NCBI RefSeq assembly: GCF_002868735.1
Contig: NZ_CP025612.1
Location: forward strand, 1,111,001-1,175,000
DNA: 64,000 nt
Direction of reading: 5' to 3'
Source: Niveispirillum cyanobacteriorum
Lineage (GTDB): Bacteria > Pseudomonadota > Alphaproteobacteria > Azospirillales > Azospirillaceae
Every line of letters begins with the position of its first letter. The stretch's first letter is position 1. The translations under genes were made by a program, and so were the position numbers. This document shows, in pieces, positions 45,748 through 55,162 of the stretch. The notes beneath the pieces were generated by a model, which saw only the letters and a list, made by a program, of their open reading frames with translations, was not told the DNA's origin and ran no database searches.

Positions 45748-47205
45748 ATGACCAAGCCGACCCTGACCCATGCCACCGGCGCCCCCGTCGCCGACAATCT
45801 GAATATCCAGACCGCCGGCCGGCGCGGCCCGGCGCTGCTGCAGGATATCTGGCTGATCGAGAAGCTGGCCCATTTCGACCGGGAAGTGATCCCGGAGCGG
45901 CGTATGCATGCCAAAGGCTCCGGCGCTTATGGCACATTCACCGTGACGCAGGACATTTCCCGCTACAGCAAGGCCAAGATCTTTTCCGAAATCGGCAAGC
46001 AGACGCCGGTCTTCCTGCGCTTCTCCACCGTGGCCGGGGAACGCGGGGCGGCGGATGCGGAACGCGACATCCGCGGTTTCGCGATCAAATTCTATACCGA
46101 GGAGGGCAATTGGGACGTGGTGGGCAACAATACGCCCGTCTTCTTCTTCCGTGACCCGCTGCGCTTTCCCGACCTGAACCATGCCGTCAAGCGCGACCCG
46201 CGCACCGGCATGCGCAGCGCCGACAATAACTGGGATTTCTGGACCCTGCTGCCCGAGGCACTGCATCAGGTGACCATCGTCATGTCCGACCGTGGCATCC
46301 CCCGCACCTATCGCCACATGCATGGCTTTGGCAGCCACACATTCAGCATGATCAATGCCGCGAATGAGCGTGTTTGGGTGAAATTCCATTTCCGCAGCCA
46401 TCAGGGCGTTGAGAACCTGACCGACGCGGAATCCGAGATCGCCATCGGCCGGGACCGCGAGACCCACCAACGCGATCTTTTCAACAGCATCGAGGCCGGC
46501 GACTTCCCGCGCTGGACTTTGGCCATCCAGGTGATGAACGAGGCGCAGGCGGCAGCCCACTATCACGACCCGTTCGACCTGACCAAGGTCTGGACCCATG
46601 CCGACTACCCGCTGATTGAGGTAGGAGTGCTGGAACTGAACCGCAACCCGGAGAACGTGTTCGCGGAGGTGGAACAGGCCGCCTTCTCCCCCGCCAACAT
46701 CGTGCCTGGTATTGGATTCTCCCCTGACCGGATGCTGCAGGCCCGTCTGTTCTCCTATGGCGATGCCCAGCGCTACCGGCTGGGGGTGAATTTCAACCAT
46801 ATCCCCGTGAACGCGCCGAAATGCCCCTTCCACAGCTACCACCGCGACGGGGCCATGCGCACCGATGACAATCTGGGTGGCACGCCCACCTATTTCCCCA
46901 ACAGCCAGGGCCATTGGGCAGACCATCCGGAAACCAAGGAGCCGCCTTTGCCGCTCGACGGGCCAGCAACCCATTATGATCATAGGGTGGCCGATGATCA
47001 TTGGCAGCAGCCGGGCGATCTTTTTCGCTTGATGGGTCTGGCGCAGCGCCAGGCTTTGTATGAAAATACCGCCCGTTCACTTGGTGGTGCCGCCCCCCAC
47101 ATCCAGCGGCGCCATATCGAAAATTGCACGAAGGCCGATCCCGCCTATGGCGCGGGCGTGGCCCTAGCACTTGGCCTTGACGTTTCCGCCTATGCTGCAG
47201 AGTGA
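45748..47205 (+). CDS. Monofunctional haem catalase, small-subunit type
   Basis: 485 aa, the usual clade-3 length. Active site: [16 protein letters not shown] (catalytic His), [19 protein letters not shown] (Asn), haem-ligand Tyr in [16 protein letters not shown], and [16 protein letters not shown]. Degrades H2O2. Preceded by AAGGAGC. 26 bp after the redoxin gene and 8 bp before ccoN, an unusually tight link with a terminal oxidase. No signal peptide. Confidence 0.95.
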   Translation: MTKPTLTHATGAPVADNLNIQTAGRRGPALLQDIWLIEKLAHFDREVIPERRMHAKGSGAYGTFTVTQDISRYSKAKIFSEIGKQTPVFLRFSTVAGERGAADAERDIRGFAIKFYTEEGNWDVVGNNTPVFFFRDPLRFPDLNHAVKRDPRTGMRSADNNWDFWTLLPEALHQVTIVMSDRGIPRTYRHMHGFGSHTFSMINAANERVWVKFHFRSHQGVENLTDAESEIAIGRDRETHQRDLFNSIEAGDFPRWTLAIQVMNEAQAAAHYHDPFDLTKVWTHADYPLIEVGVLELNRNPENVFAEVEQAAFSPANIVPGIGFSPDRMLQARLFSYGDAQRYRLGVNFNHIPVNAPKCPFHSYHRDGAMRTDDNLGGTPTYFPNSQGHWADHPETKEPPLPLDGPATHYDHRVADDHWQQPGDLFRLMGLAQRQALYENTARSLGGAAPHIQRRHIENCTKADPAYGAGVALALGLDVSAYAAE

Positions 47206-47213
47206 GGAAACCT

Positions 47214-48851
47214 ATGGTCGCACAGCTTACCAGTGTCGAGCGACAGTTCGCCTTGCTCGTTCTCGGCCTGCTTTCCCTGTGCGGCCTGGTCATGGCCGCC
47301 GCTGCCAATGACGACCTGTTCGCCCTGCATGGAGGGCTGGTCCTAGTCTTCGCTGTGGGGTTGGGTTTTCTGGTCCTGTCGGGTTTGGACGCGCCTGAGC
47401 CGTCCAGCAGCCGCTTCAGCGAATATTACGACGATCCCAGCCGGGTCGCCATCGTCCTGACCATGGGCTGGGCCGTTTTCGGGCTGGCCGTGGGTGACTG
47501 GGTGGCCTGGATGCTGGCCTATCCGGACCTGACCTTCGACGCAGCCTGGGCCAGTTTCGGGCGAATCCGGCCCATCCATACCACGGCCGTCATTTTCGGC
47601 TTCGGCGGCAATGCCCTGATCGCCACCTCCTACCATGTGGTTCAGCGCACCTGCCGGACCCGGCTGGCCGGACAGTTCAGCCCCTGGTTTGTGCTGCTGG
47701 GCTATAATCTGTTCTGTCTCTTGTCCGTCACCGGCTATCCGCTGGGCATTACCCAGTCCAAGGAATATGCCGAGCCGGAATGGTATGTCGATCTCTGGCT
47801 CTGCGTCGTCTGGATCACCTATCTGGTCCTCTATATCCGTACCCTGGCGCGGCGCCGGGAGCCGCATATCTATGTGGCCAACTGGTATTATCTGGCCTTC
47901 ATCATCGTCGTGGCCATGCTGCATATCGTGAACAATATCGCCGTGCCGGTGGCCTGGAACCATTCCCGCGCCTATTCGGCCTTTGGCGGTGTGCAGGATG
48001 CCATGACGCAATGGTGGTACGGGCACAATGCCGTCGCCTTCTTCCTGACGGCCGGCTTCCTGGGCATGATGTATTATTATCTGCCTGTGCGTGCCCAGCG
48101 GCCCATCTTTTCCTACCGCATGTCCATCATCAGCTTCTGGGGCATCACCTTCATGTATATGTGGGCGGGCTCCCACCACCTGCATTACACGGCCCTGCCG
48201 CATTGGGTGCAGACTTTGGGCATGACCTTCTCCCTGATCCTGCTGGTGCCGTCCTGGGGGTCGGCGGCCAATGCGCTACTGACGCTGAACGGTGCCTGGC
48301 ACCGGGTGCGCGACGATGCGACGCTGCGCTTCATGATGGTGGCAGCCATCTTCTATGGCCTGACCACCTTCGAAGGCTCCTTCATGGCCATCCGGGCCGT
48401 GAATTCCCTGTCGCACTATACCGACTGGACCGTGGGCCATGTGCATGCCGGCGCCCTGGGCTGGGTGGCGCTGATCAGCTTCGGCGCGCTCTACAGCCTC
48501 GTCCCCTCTCTCTGGGGGCGAGAGCGGATGCATTCCGCCTGGGCGGTGGAGGCGCATTTCTGGCTCGCCCTGGCGGGCACCCTCATCTACGTCTTCGCCA
48601 TGTGGAACTCGGGCGTCATCCAGGGCCTGATGTGGCGTACCTATGATCCGGGCGGCACGCTGGCCTATTCCTTCATCGATACGGTGGTGGCCATGCACCC
48701 CTACTACATAGCCCGCGCCATCGGCGGGGCACTGTTCCTGGCCGGTGCGGCCATCGGCGCCTGGAATGTCTGGATGACCATCCGCGGCCCCGCAGCGGCA
48801 TCGCAAGCGGCCGGGGACGACCGGCCGCTGACCGTTCTGGCGGGGGAGTAA
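47214..48851 (+). CDS. ccoN: cbb3-type cytochrome c oxidase subunit I
   Basis: 545 aa with about twelve to thirteen membrane helices. Haem and copper ligands: RPIHTTAVIFGFGGNALIA (low-spin haem b), WWYGHNAVAFFLTAGF and GSHHLHYTALPHW (CuB), VGHVHAGALGW (haems). Reduces O2 at low concentration. ATG 47214 follows GAGGAAACCT; a slightly longer frame was not used. Operon ccoN-O-Q-P complete, but no ccoGHIS maturation genes are present here. Confidence 0.95.
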   Translation: MVAQLTSVERQFALLVLGLLSLCGLVMAAAANDDLFALHGGLVLVFAVGLGFLVLSGLDAPEPSSSRFSEYYDDPSRVAIVLTMGWAVFGLAVGDWVAWMLAYPDLTFDAAWASFGRIRPIHTTAVIFGFGGNALIATSYHVVQRTCRTRLAGQFSPWFVLLGYNLFCLLSVTGYPLGITQSKEYAEPEWYVDLWLCVVWITYLVLYIRTLARRREPHIYVANWYYLAFIIVVAMLHIVNNIAVPVAWNHSRAYSAFGGVQDAMTQWWYGHNAVAFFLTAGFLGMMYYYLPVRAQRPIFSYRMSIISFWGITFMYMWAGSHHLHYTALPHWVQTLGMTFSLILLVPSWGSAANALLTLNGAWHRVRDDATLRFMMVAAIFYGLTTFEGSFMAIRAVNSLSHYTDWTVGHVHAGALGWVALISFGALYSLVPSLWGRERMHSAWAVEAHFWLALAGTLIYVFAMWNSGVIQGLMWRTYDPGGTLAYSFIDTVVAMHPYYIARAIGGALFLAGAAIGAWNVWMTIRGPAAASQAAGDDRPLTVLAGE

Positions 48852-48855
48852 GCCG

Positions 48856-49581
48856 ATGTTCGGACTACACTACCGGCTGGAAAAGCATGGCCTGGCCCTG
48901 GTGCTGGGGATCATCTTCGTTGCCGCCATTGGCGGACTGGTAGAGATAGCCCCCCTGTTCACCATCGACGAGACCGTGGAGGACGCGCCCGACATGCGGC
49001 TCTACACCCCGTTGGAAGTGGCAGGGCGTAATATCTATATCCGCGAGGGTTGCTACGCCTGCCACTCACAGATGATCCGCACACTACGGGATGAGGTGGA
49101 GCGTTATGGCCCCTATTCCCTGGCCGTTGAATCCAAATATGACCATCCCATGCAATGGGGGTCGAAGCGCACGGGCCCCGATCTGGCCCGCATCGGCGGC
49201 AAATATTCCGATGAATGGCAGGTGGCGCATCTGATCAATCCGCGTGCCGTCGTGTCCCAATCGATCATGCCTTCCTACCGGTTCCTGGCCAGCACCGCCC
49301 TACGCACCGACGATCTGGGCCTGCATCTGAAGGCGCTGAGCCGGGTCGGTGTTCCCTATACGCAGGAGATGGTAACCAATGCCACCGCTGACGCCATCGC
49401 CCAGGCCAGTGCCGATGGCGGTGAAGGCCTGACTACCCGTTATGGCACCGCCACGCAGGCCCGCGTCTTCGACGGCAATCCGGGCCAAGTGACGGAGATG
49501 GACGCGCTGGTCGCATATCTCCAGATCCTGGGCCGGCTGACCAATGCCGCCCATGCCAACAGCCAGCCGCCGGAGGAATGA
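48856..49581 (+). CDS. ccoO: cbb3 oxidase monohaem cytochrome c subunit
   Basis: 241 aa. One N-terminal membrane anchor (about 14-34) and CYACHSQMIR as the haem c site, with RTGPDLARIGGKYSDEWQVA and SIMPSYRFLA, the Met ligand region. Passes electrons from CcoP to CcoN. Starts 4 bp after ccoN. Confidence 0.95.
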   Translation: MFGLHYRLEKHGLALVLGIIFVAAIGGLVEIAPLFTIDETVEDAPDMRLYTPLEVAGRNIYIREGCYACHSQMIRTLRDEVERYGPYSLAVESKYDHPMQWGSKRTGPDLARIGGKYSDEWQVAHLINPRAVVSQSIMPSYRFLASTALRTDDLGLHLKALSRVGVPYTQEMVTNATADAIAQASADGGEGLTTRYGTATQARVFDGNPGQVTEMDALVAYLQILGRLTNAAHANSQPPEE

Positions 49582-49582
49582 G

Positions 49583-49750
49583 ATGCCGGAGACAGGCCAC
49601 GCGCTGACCGTGCTGCTCGCCAAGGGGTTCGGGCTGTTCTATTTGCTGGCCCTGTCGGCCTGCGTTCTGATCTACACATTCTGGCCCGGTAACGGGAAAC
49701 GCTTCGACCAGGCCGCAAAATCGGTGCTGCGTGGGGAGGATCGGCCATGA
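49583..49750 (+). CDS. ccoQ: cbb3 oxidase small subunit CcoQ
   Basis: 55 aa, one membrane helix (LFYLLALSACVLIYTFWP) and a short basic tail (NGKRFDQAAKSVLRGEDRP), as in CcoQ/FixQ. ATG 49583 overlaps the ccoO stop region; a longer frame upstream was rejected. Stabilises the oxidase complex. Confidence 0.9.
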   Translation: MPETGHALTVLLAKGFGLFYLLALSACVLIYTFWPGNGKRFDQAAKSVLRGEDRP

Positions 49751-50622
49751 GCGGCGAGGCTGAGCGTGATCCCATCACCGGACACATGACCACAGGCCAT
49801 GAATGGAACGGCATCAAGGAACTGAATACCCCGGTGCCACGGGCTGTCTGGTTCTTCCTGATCATCGCCTTCCTGTTCAGCGTCTTCTGGTGGGTGCTGA
49901 TGCCGGCTTGGCCGCTGGGACACACCTATACCAAGGGCCTGTTGGGTATTGACCAGCGGCGGGTGGTGGCAGAAGACCTGCGCCGGGCGGCGGCGAAGGC
50001 GTCCGCCTGGCGGGAAGCGGTGGCACAGCGTGACTATGCGGACATCAAGGCGGACCCTGCCCTGATGCAGCAGGTGCGCCGGCATGGCGCGGTGCTGTTC
50101 GGTGATAATTGTGCCGCCTGCCATGGGCATGGTGGTACCGGCGGGCCAGGCTTCCCGGCCCTGGCCGCCGGCGCCTGGCTGTGGGGCGGGGCACCGGAGG
50201 TACTGGCGGAAACCCTTCGTGTCGGCATCAATTCAGATCACCCAGAGACCCGTGTATCGCAGATGCCGGCCTTCGGGCGCGACCAGTTACTGGCGCGGGC
50301 CGATATCCTGGCCGTCATCGCCCATGTACGTTCCCTTTCGGGAACGGGAAGTGGCTCGGCGGCCGGCAGTGAGCTGTTCGCCGCTAATTGCGCCGCCTGT
50401 CATGGAGAGGATGCCAAGGGCATGGTGGAGACAGGCGCCCCCAACCTGACCGATGCCACCTGGATCTATGGCGGCAGCGAGCAGACATTGTTTGCGACTG
50501 TCTTTTACGGGCGCCAGGGGCATATGCCGCGCTGGGACCAACGCCTGTCGGACCTGGACCGCAAAATCCTGGCCCTTTATGTCGCCGATTTGGCCAATGG
50601 GGGCCACCATGACCATCCTTAG
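49747..50622 (+). CDS. ccoP: cbb3 oxidase dihaem cytochrome c subunit
   Basis: 291 aa. Starts ATGHEWNGIKELNTPVPRAVW-like TTGHEWNGIKELNTPVPRA, the FixP/CcoP N-terminus, one membrane helix (about 35-55), then two haem sites CAACHGHG (about residue 120) and CAACHGED (about 220). Accepts electrons from soluble cytochrome c. Overlaps ccoQ by ATGA and the following small gene at its end. Confidence 0.94.
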   Translation: MSGEAERDPITGHMTTGHEWNGIKELNTPVPRAVWFFLIIAFLFSVFWWVLMPAWPLGHTYTKGLLGIDQRRVVAEDLRRAAAKASAWREAVAQRDYADIKADPALMQQVRRHGAVLFGDNCAACHGHGGTGGPGFPALAAGAWLWGGAPEVLAETLRVGINSDHPETRVSQMPAFGRDQLLARADILAVIAHVRSLSGTGSGSAAGSELFAANCAACHGEDAKGMVETGAPNLTDATWIYGGSEQTLFATVFYGRQGHMPRWDQRLSDLDRKILALYVADLANGGHHDHP

Positions 50623-50791
50623 TCGCTGGCGCTTCATCCTGCTGGTGGGGGCGGGCATCGCCCTGCTGGTTGGGGCTAATTTCCATCTCGTGATGGTGGC
50701 GCTGGAGAGCCAGCCCGCCTGCGTGCCACATCAGAAACCGGGCGTGAAGCCCGCCCCCACCGGATACAGCGCCGCCAAATCCGCCTGTTGA
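50609..50791 (+). CDS. Small membrane protein after ccoP
   Basis: 60 aa. One hydrophobic helix (WRFILLVGAGIALLVGANFH) and a short tail with two Cys (PACVPHQKPG, SAAKSAC). ATG 50609 overlaps the ccoP end by 14 bp, so it is translated from the same message. No family recognised; probably an accessory subunit or assembly factor of the oxidase. Confidence 0.7.
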   Translation: MTILSRWRFILLVGAGIALLVGANFHLVMVALESQPACVPHQKPGVKPAPTGYSAAKSAC

Positions 50792-50804
50792 GAGACATGA
50801 CACC

Positions 50805-51605
50805 ATGATCAGTCCCGCCGACAGCCTGCCCCCCACCGTTCCCCCCCTGCCCCATGACAGTCCCTATGCGCGCGGCCTGCCGGCATCAGCGGCCCTGCGC
50901 TGGCTGAATGCAGGATGGCGCGACCTCTGGGACAATCCGGGCGGCAGCCTGGCCTATGGTGCTGTCATGCTGCTGGTGTCCTGGCTGGTGGTGGCCGGAT
51001 TGGTCGGGCTCGGGCGGGATTATTTCCTGTTCCCGGCCCTGTCGGGCTTTGCCATCGTGGCCCCGGCCTTCGCCACGGGGCTTTATGAGAAAAGCCGGCG
51101 CCGGGCGGCGGGAGAACGGATCGGGCTGTCGGCCATGCTGCGTGTGCGGGCGGCATCGGGGCGGCAGATCCTGTTCGTGGGCGTGCTGCTCTGCCTGCTG
51201 ATGCTGCTCTGGATGCGCGCCGCGGTCCTGCTCTTTGCCCTGTTCTTCGGCTGGCAACCGTTTCCGGGCCTGGAGCATGTCGCCGCCATGCTGTTCACCG
51301 ACCCGCTGGGCTGGGCCTTGCTGCTGGTGGGTGGGGCCGTGGGTGGGCTGTTCGCCGCCTTCGCCTTCGCCATCTCCGTATTCTCCCTGCCGATGCTGCT
51401 GGACGAACGGATCGATGCACTGACAGCGATGGGCACCAGCATGGCCATGGTCTGGCGCAATCTGCCCGTCATGCTGGCCTGGGGTGCCATCGTGCTGGCA
51501 CTGCTGGTCCTGGGCCTGCTGCCCGGCCTGTTGGGCCTGTTGCTGGTCTTTCCTGCGTTGGGCCATGCTACGTGGCATGCGTACCGCACGATGCGCAGCC
51601 AATAG
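50805..51605 (+). CDS. DUF2189-like polytopic membrane protein
   Basis: 266 aa with six hydrophobic segments. RWLNAGWRDLWDNPGGSLAY followed by a long membrane domain and LLLVFPALGHATWHAYR at the end, the pattern of DUF2189, whose genes often sit with cbb3 or other haem-copper oxidases. Function unknown; an oxidase assembly or stress role is guessed. 13 bp after the small membrane protein gene, last gene of the respiratory operon. Confidence 0.78.
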   Translation: MISPADSLPPTVPPLPHDSPYARGLPASAALRWLNAGWRDLWDNPGGSLAYGAVMLLVSWLVVAGLVGLGRDYFLFPALSGFAIVAPAFATGLYEKSRRRAAGERIGLSAMLRVRAASGRQILFVGVLLCLLMLLWMRAAVLLFALFFGWQPFPGLEHVAAMLFTDPLGWALLLVGGAVGGLFAAFAFAISVFSLPMLLDERIDALTAMGTSMAMVWRNLPVMLAWGAIVLALLVLGLLPGLLGLLLVFPALGHATWHAYRTMRSQ

Positions 51606-51646
51606 AGGCGCCGGGGCGTTTGCCGCCTTATCGATGTTTAACTATT

Positions 51647-51676
51647 TTGACCGTCCGCATAACACCTTAATATGAT
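51647..51676 (+). promoter_or_regulatory. Promoter for the two-component operon
   Basis: TTGACC (51647-51652) and TATGAT (51671-51676), spacing 18 bp, in the gap after the DUF2189 gene and about 60 bp upstream of the first response regulator. No other good hexamer pair is visible in this gap. Confidence 0.5.
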
Positions 51677-51736
51677 TCCGCTGACATTTGGCCCATGCCA
51701 ACATCATGTCCGTCTCCGTTCATGGAAGGACGTCCA

Positions 51737-52138
51737 GTGTCCCGCCCCTTGCTTGTCTGTGTCATTGATGATGATCCATCGCTCTGCGCCGCTCTAGAAA
51801 ATCTCCTGCGTTCATACGGCTATCGCGCCGTGGCCTATGGGTCTGCTGAAGAATTCCTCGCCAGTGCGGATGCGGACAGGGCCGATTGCATTATCAGCGA
51901 TATCCAGATGCCCGGAATGTCCGGTATCGACCTGCGGCTGTTCCTCACGCATACGCGGCCGGATTTGCCCGTCATCCTGATGACCGCGCGCACCGAGCGC
52001 ATCCTGCTGGACCGCGCTGCCGCCGCCAACCCGTTCCGCGTGCTTCAGAAGCCGTTCGATGCGCAGGAACTGGCAGAATGTCTGACGGTCGCCATGGGAA
52101 CCGTGGATGCGGCCATGCCGGGGCTGGGTCGGCCATGA
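51737..52138 (+). CDS. Single-domain response regulator (receiver only)
   Basis: 133 aa, no output domain. Phospho-acceptor D55 in DCIISDIQMPGMSGI, acid pair DDD at 11-13, switch Thr in VILMTARTE, Lys in RVLQKPFD. GTG 51737 behind GGAAGGAC was chosen (alternative ATG 51722). Overlaps the kinase start by ATGA. Probably a phosphate sink or intermediary of the adjacent kinase. Confidence 0.87.
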   Translation: MSRPLLVCVIDDDPSLCAALENLLRSYGYRAVAYGSAEEFLASADADRADCIISDIQMPGMSGIDLRLFLTHTRPDLPVILMTARTERILLDRAAAANPFRVLQKPFDAQELAECLTVAMGTVDAAMPGLGRP

Positions 52139-54183
52139 CGGATGATATCGCGGATCTGATTTCCGAAAGCCTGATCGTGCGTGACATGCAGGGGCGCGTC
52201 ACGATCTGGAACCGGGCGTCCGAACGGCTCTACGGCCTGCCCGCCGCTGCTGCCCTGGGGCGGCGCCTGCACGATCTGCTGGGGACCCGCCACCTGTTCG
52301 CGATGGCGGATATCGAGGCGCGGCTGCTGTCGGGCGGCACCTGGGAGGGCGAGGTAGGGCGCCGTGCCGCCGACGGGCGCGAATTGTCGGTGGAGGTACG
52401 CTGGACCCTGCGCCGTGATGCGGGCGGACAGCCGGCCGATATTGTGGAAACCGGGCGCGATATCTCCGCGCTGAACGCCCTGGAACAGGAAACGCGGCTG
52501 GCGGCGCATCGCTACCGAAACCTGTTTCAAGCCATGGCCGCCGCGTTCTGGGAGATGGATTTCAGCCGCGTGCGTATGATGATCGGCAGCTTGATGGCGT
52601 CGGGTGTCACCGACCTGCACCGCTATATGGCGGAAAACCCGGACTGGGTGGTCGAGGCCATGCGGGCCGTTCTGGTGATTGACGTCAATGACAAGGTCAT
52701 CTCCCTGTTCGGGGCCACAAGGCGTGAGGAGATTGTTGGTGGCCATGTTGCCTGGTGCTTTCCCCCGCAAAGCCGCCACGTCTTCGCGGAAAGCCTGATC
52801 GCCGCCGCACGCCGTCAGGATCGTTACGCAACGGAAACCACCCTCACCCGGCTGGACGGCCAGTCCATCGACGTCCTGTTCACCGTCTGCTGGCCGGAAG
52901 AACATAAGGGCCGGGGGCATGTTCTGGTCGGCGTGATCGATATTACCGAGCGTAAACACGCGGAAGAGGAAACCCGGCGCAGTGAGCGGCGTTACCGCGA
53001 ACTGTTCAATCACATGCCCGTGGCGCTGGGTCAGCTCGATATGCGCTATATGAATGACCGGCTGAGCGTACGGTTCGCGAATCAACCGCCGCCGCGCAAC
53101 GAGATGGATATCGAACTCGATTTTATTCAGGACATCCTGCGCGGCACCCGGGCGATCGAGGTCAATCCCGAGGCGCAGCGCCTGTTCCGGGCGCCCGGAC
53201 GGGAGGACATGCTGATCCCCATTGAACGTTTCTGGCGCACCCGGCCGGAGACGGTGCGCCGGACCGTCCTGGCCCGTCTCAACGGCGAGCCCGGCTATTC
53301 GGAGGAAACGAAGGTCGATGCCCTGGATGGCACGCAGATCGACGTACTCTACACGGTCGCCTTTCCGCCAAGCACCTGGGAGCGGGGCACCAATATCGTC
53401 GCCTTCATCGATATCAGCGACCGCATCGCCGCGCTGGCGAAGGTGGAGCAGATGCAATCGGAACTGGCCCATGCCGGACGCGTCGCCATGCTGGGTGAAA
53501 TGGCGGCCTCCATCGCGCATGAGGTCAACCAGCCGCTCGCCGCCATCGCTACCAGCGGTGCGGCCTGTCTGCGCTGGCTGAACCGGGCGCAGCCCGACCT
53601 GGACGAGGTGCGCGATCTGGCCGGGCGGGTCGTGTCCGATGCCCAGCGTGCTGCCGGCATCATCGCGCGGGTGCGCGACATGGCGGCCAACCGCCGCGCG
53701 GACCATGTCCCCCTCAGCCTGAATGAACTGGTGGAGGAGGCGACGCATTTCCTGCGGAATGAATTCCAGGCCAGGCAAGTGGAACTGCGGTTCAGTGCGG
53801 CAGCAGGGCCGGCGCTGGTATCGGCCGACCGTATCCAGATTCAGCAGGTGGTGGTGAACCTGGCCGTCAACGCCTTGCAGGCCATGGCGGAGGCGAAGGC
53901 ATCGGCACCGTGCCTGTCAATCACCGTGGCACCGGTTGCGGGCTCCGGCCTGTGCGTGGTTGTCGAGGATAATGGCACCGGCTTAGACCCCGGCACGGCT
54001 CATCGCCTGTTCGAAAGCTTCTTCACGACCAAGCGTGAGGGGCTGGGTATCGGGCTGGCGGTCTGCCGGTCCATCATCGAGGCGCATGGCGGCAATATCG
54101 AGGCGGGAAACCGGACAGACGGTCAGGGGGCCCGGTTCAGCTTCACCCTGCCATCGTCGGCGGAGAAGACAGCAGCCAATTAG
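52135..54183 (+). CDS. PAS-domain sensor histidine kinase (FixL-like)
   Basis: 682 aa, soluble: no convincing membrane helix. Three PAS-like blocks at about 1-115, 170-285 and 290-430. The dimerisation box is GEMAASIAHEVNQPLAAIAT with phospho-His H462, followed by an ATPase domain with VVNLAVNALQAMAEAK, VVEDNGTGLDPG and GLGIGLAVCRSIIEAHGG. HEVNQPL is typical of FixL-type kinases. Haem binding by a PAS domain is possible but not shown. Flanked by two response regulators. Confidence 0.92.
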   Translation: MTDDIADLISESLIVRDMQGRVTIWNRASERLYGLPAAAALGRRLHDLLGTRHLFAMADIEARLLSGGTWEGEVGRRAADGRELSVEVRWTLRRDAGGQPADIVETGRDISALNALEQETRLAAHRYRNLFQAMAAAFWEMDFSRVRMMIGSLMASGVTDLHRYMAENPDWVVEAMRAVLVIDVNDKVISLFGATRREEIVGGHVAWCFPPQSRHVFAESLIAAARRQDRYATETTLTRLDGQSIDVLFTVCWPEEHKGRGHVLVGVIDITERKHAEEETRRSERRYRELFNHMPVALGQLDMRYMNDRLSVRFANQPPPRNEMDIELDFIQDILRGTRAIEVNPEAQRLFRAPGREDMLIPIERFWRTRPETVRRTVLARLNGEPGYSEETKVDALDGTQIDVLYTVAFPPSTWERGTNIVAFIDISDRIAALAKVEQMQSELAHAGRVAMLGEMAASIAHEVNQPLAAIATSGAACLRWLNRAQPDLDEVRDLAGRVVSDAQRAAGIIARVRDMAANRRADHVPLSLNELVEEATHFLRNEFQARQVELRFSAAAGPALVSADRIQIQQVVVNLAVNALQAMAEAKASAPCLSITVAPVAGSGLCVVVEDNGTGLDPGTAHRLFESFFTTKREGLGIGLAVCRSIIEAHGGNIEAGNRTDGQGARFSFTLPSSAEKTAAN

Positions 54184-54267
54184 GGCGCGCCGTCCCCGCC
54201 CAGTGGTTCTTGCGCTTAATGTTTCAATAACTTAACCTAACCCCCTTCCATACCCGGAGCGGCCCTG

Positions 54268-54921
54268 ATGACGGCTAATCCCATCGTCCATATCATCGAC
54301 GACGACGCCTCGCTGCGTCTGTCGCTCTGCAGCCTGTTCCGCTCCGTCGGGCTGGACGCCATGGCCTATGAAAGCGTGCGATGTTTCCTTGATACGACCC
54401 GCCCGGATGCACCTGGCTGCTTGTTGCTGGATGTACGCATGCCCGGTATCGGCGGTTTGGAGTTCCAGGCACAGCTTCAGGGGCTGGGCATCTGCCTGCC
54501 CGTCATCATCATGACGGGGCATGGCGATATTCCCATGTCCGTGCGGGCCATGAAGGCCGGTGCCTTGGATTTCCTGCCGAAACCCTGCCGCGATCAGGAC
54601 CTTCTGGATGCGGTTTCCGCCGCCATTGAACAGAACCGCAGCAGCCGGGTGGAACGGGACGCGGCAGAACATCTGCATTCCCTTTACGAAACCTTGTCGC
54701 CACGGGAACGTCAGGTCATGGCGCTTGTCACCGCGGGCCGGCTGAACAAGCAGGTGGCGGGCGACCTGGGCCTGTCGGAGATCACTGTGAAGATCCATCG
54801 CGGTGCCGCCATGCGCAAGATGGGCGCCCGGACCCTGGCCGATCTGGTGCGTATGGCGGAGGCGCTGAAGCTGGTCGGCCCCACGGGCAGCGCCCGTTAT
54901 ACCGACGATCGACATGTTTGA
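54268..54921 (+). CDS. FixJ/LuxR-type response regulator
   Basis: 217 aa. Receiver with D55 in CLLLDVRMPGIGG, IIMTGHGDIPMSVRAMKAGA as in FixJ, Lys in LPKPCRD; C-terminal LuxR helix-turn-helix SPRERQVMALVTAGRLNKQV and ITVKIHRGAAMRKMG. Likely output regulator of the kinase and, by context, of oxygen- or redox-controlled genes nearby. 84 bp gap upstream without a clear promoter. Confidence 0.93.
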   Translation: MTANPIVHIIDDDASLRLSLCSLFRSVGLDAMAYESVRCFLDTTRPDAPGCLLLDVRMPGIGGLEFQAQLQGLGICLPVIIMTGHGDIPMSVRAMKAGALDFLPKPCRDQDLLDAVSAAIEQNRSSRVERDAAEHLHSLYETLSPRERQVMALVTAGRLNKQVAGDLGLSEITVKIHRGAAMRKMGARTLADLVRMAEALKLVGPTGSARYTDDRHV

Positions 54922-55015
54922 GCGTTGGTATAACGGCGGCGACTGCCGCCGCGCCGCTCGTGCGGCGTAGCCAAGTCAGCGGATGCTGACGCCGGCGGTT
55001 GAGGGGCAGGAAAGA

Positions 55016-55030
55016 TTGACCATCGGTCAA
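55016..55030. promoter_or_regulatory. TTGACC-N3-GGTCAA dyad upstream of the second hydrolase pair
   Basis: Perfect 6-bp arms with spacer ATC. It resembles a CRP/FNR-type dyad but has one more base in the centre than FNR sites (TTGAC-N5-GTCAA). It lies 133 bp before the isochorismatase gene at 55163. The adjoining stretch 54922-55010 contains GC-rich hairpins (GGCGGCGACTGCCGCC). Confidence 0.35.
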
Positions 55031-55162
55031 GATTTCATGCCGCTAGTATTATACGCAGGTATGAGCGGGTTACATTCATGGACAATTGGTTAACGCCATC
55101 TTCCGGCGCATCGTAACGGCATCCCCGATCCATGGGGCCAAGCGATCACCGGAGATATCCAG

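Noticed and set aside
52045..53778. Minus-strand open frame opposite the histidine kinase
   Set aside because: Antisense to clear PAS/HisKA sequence; no motif or start signal.
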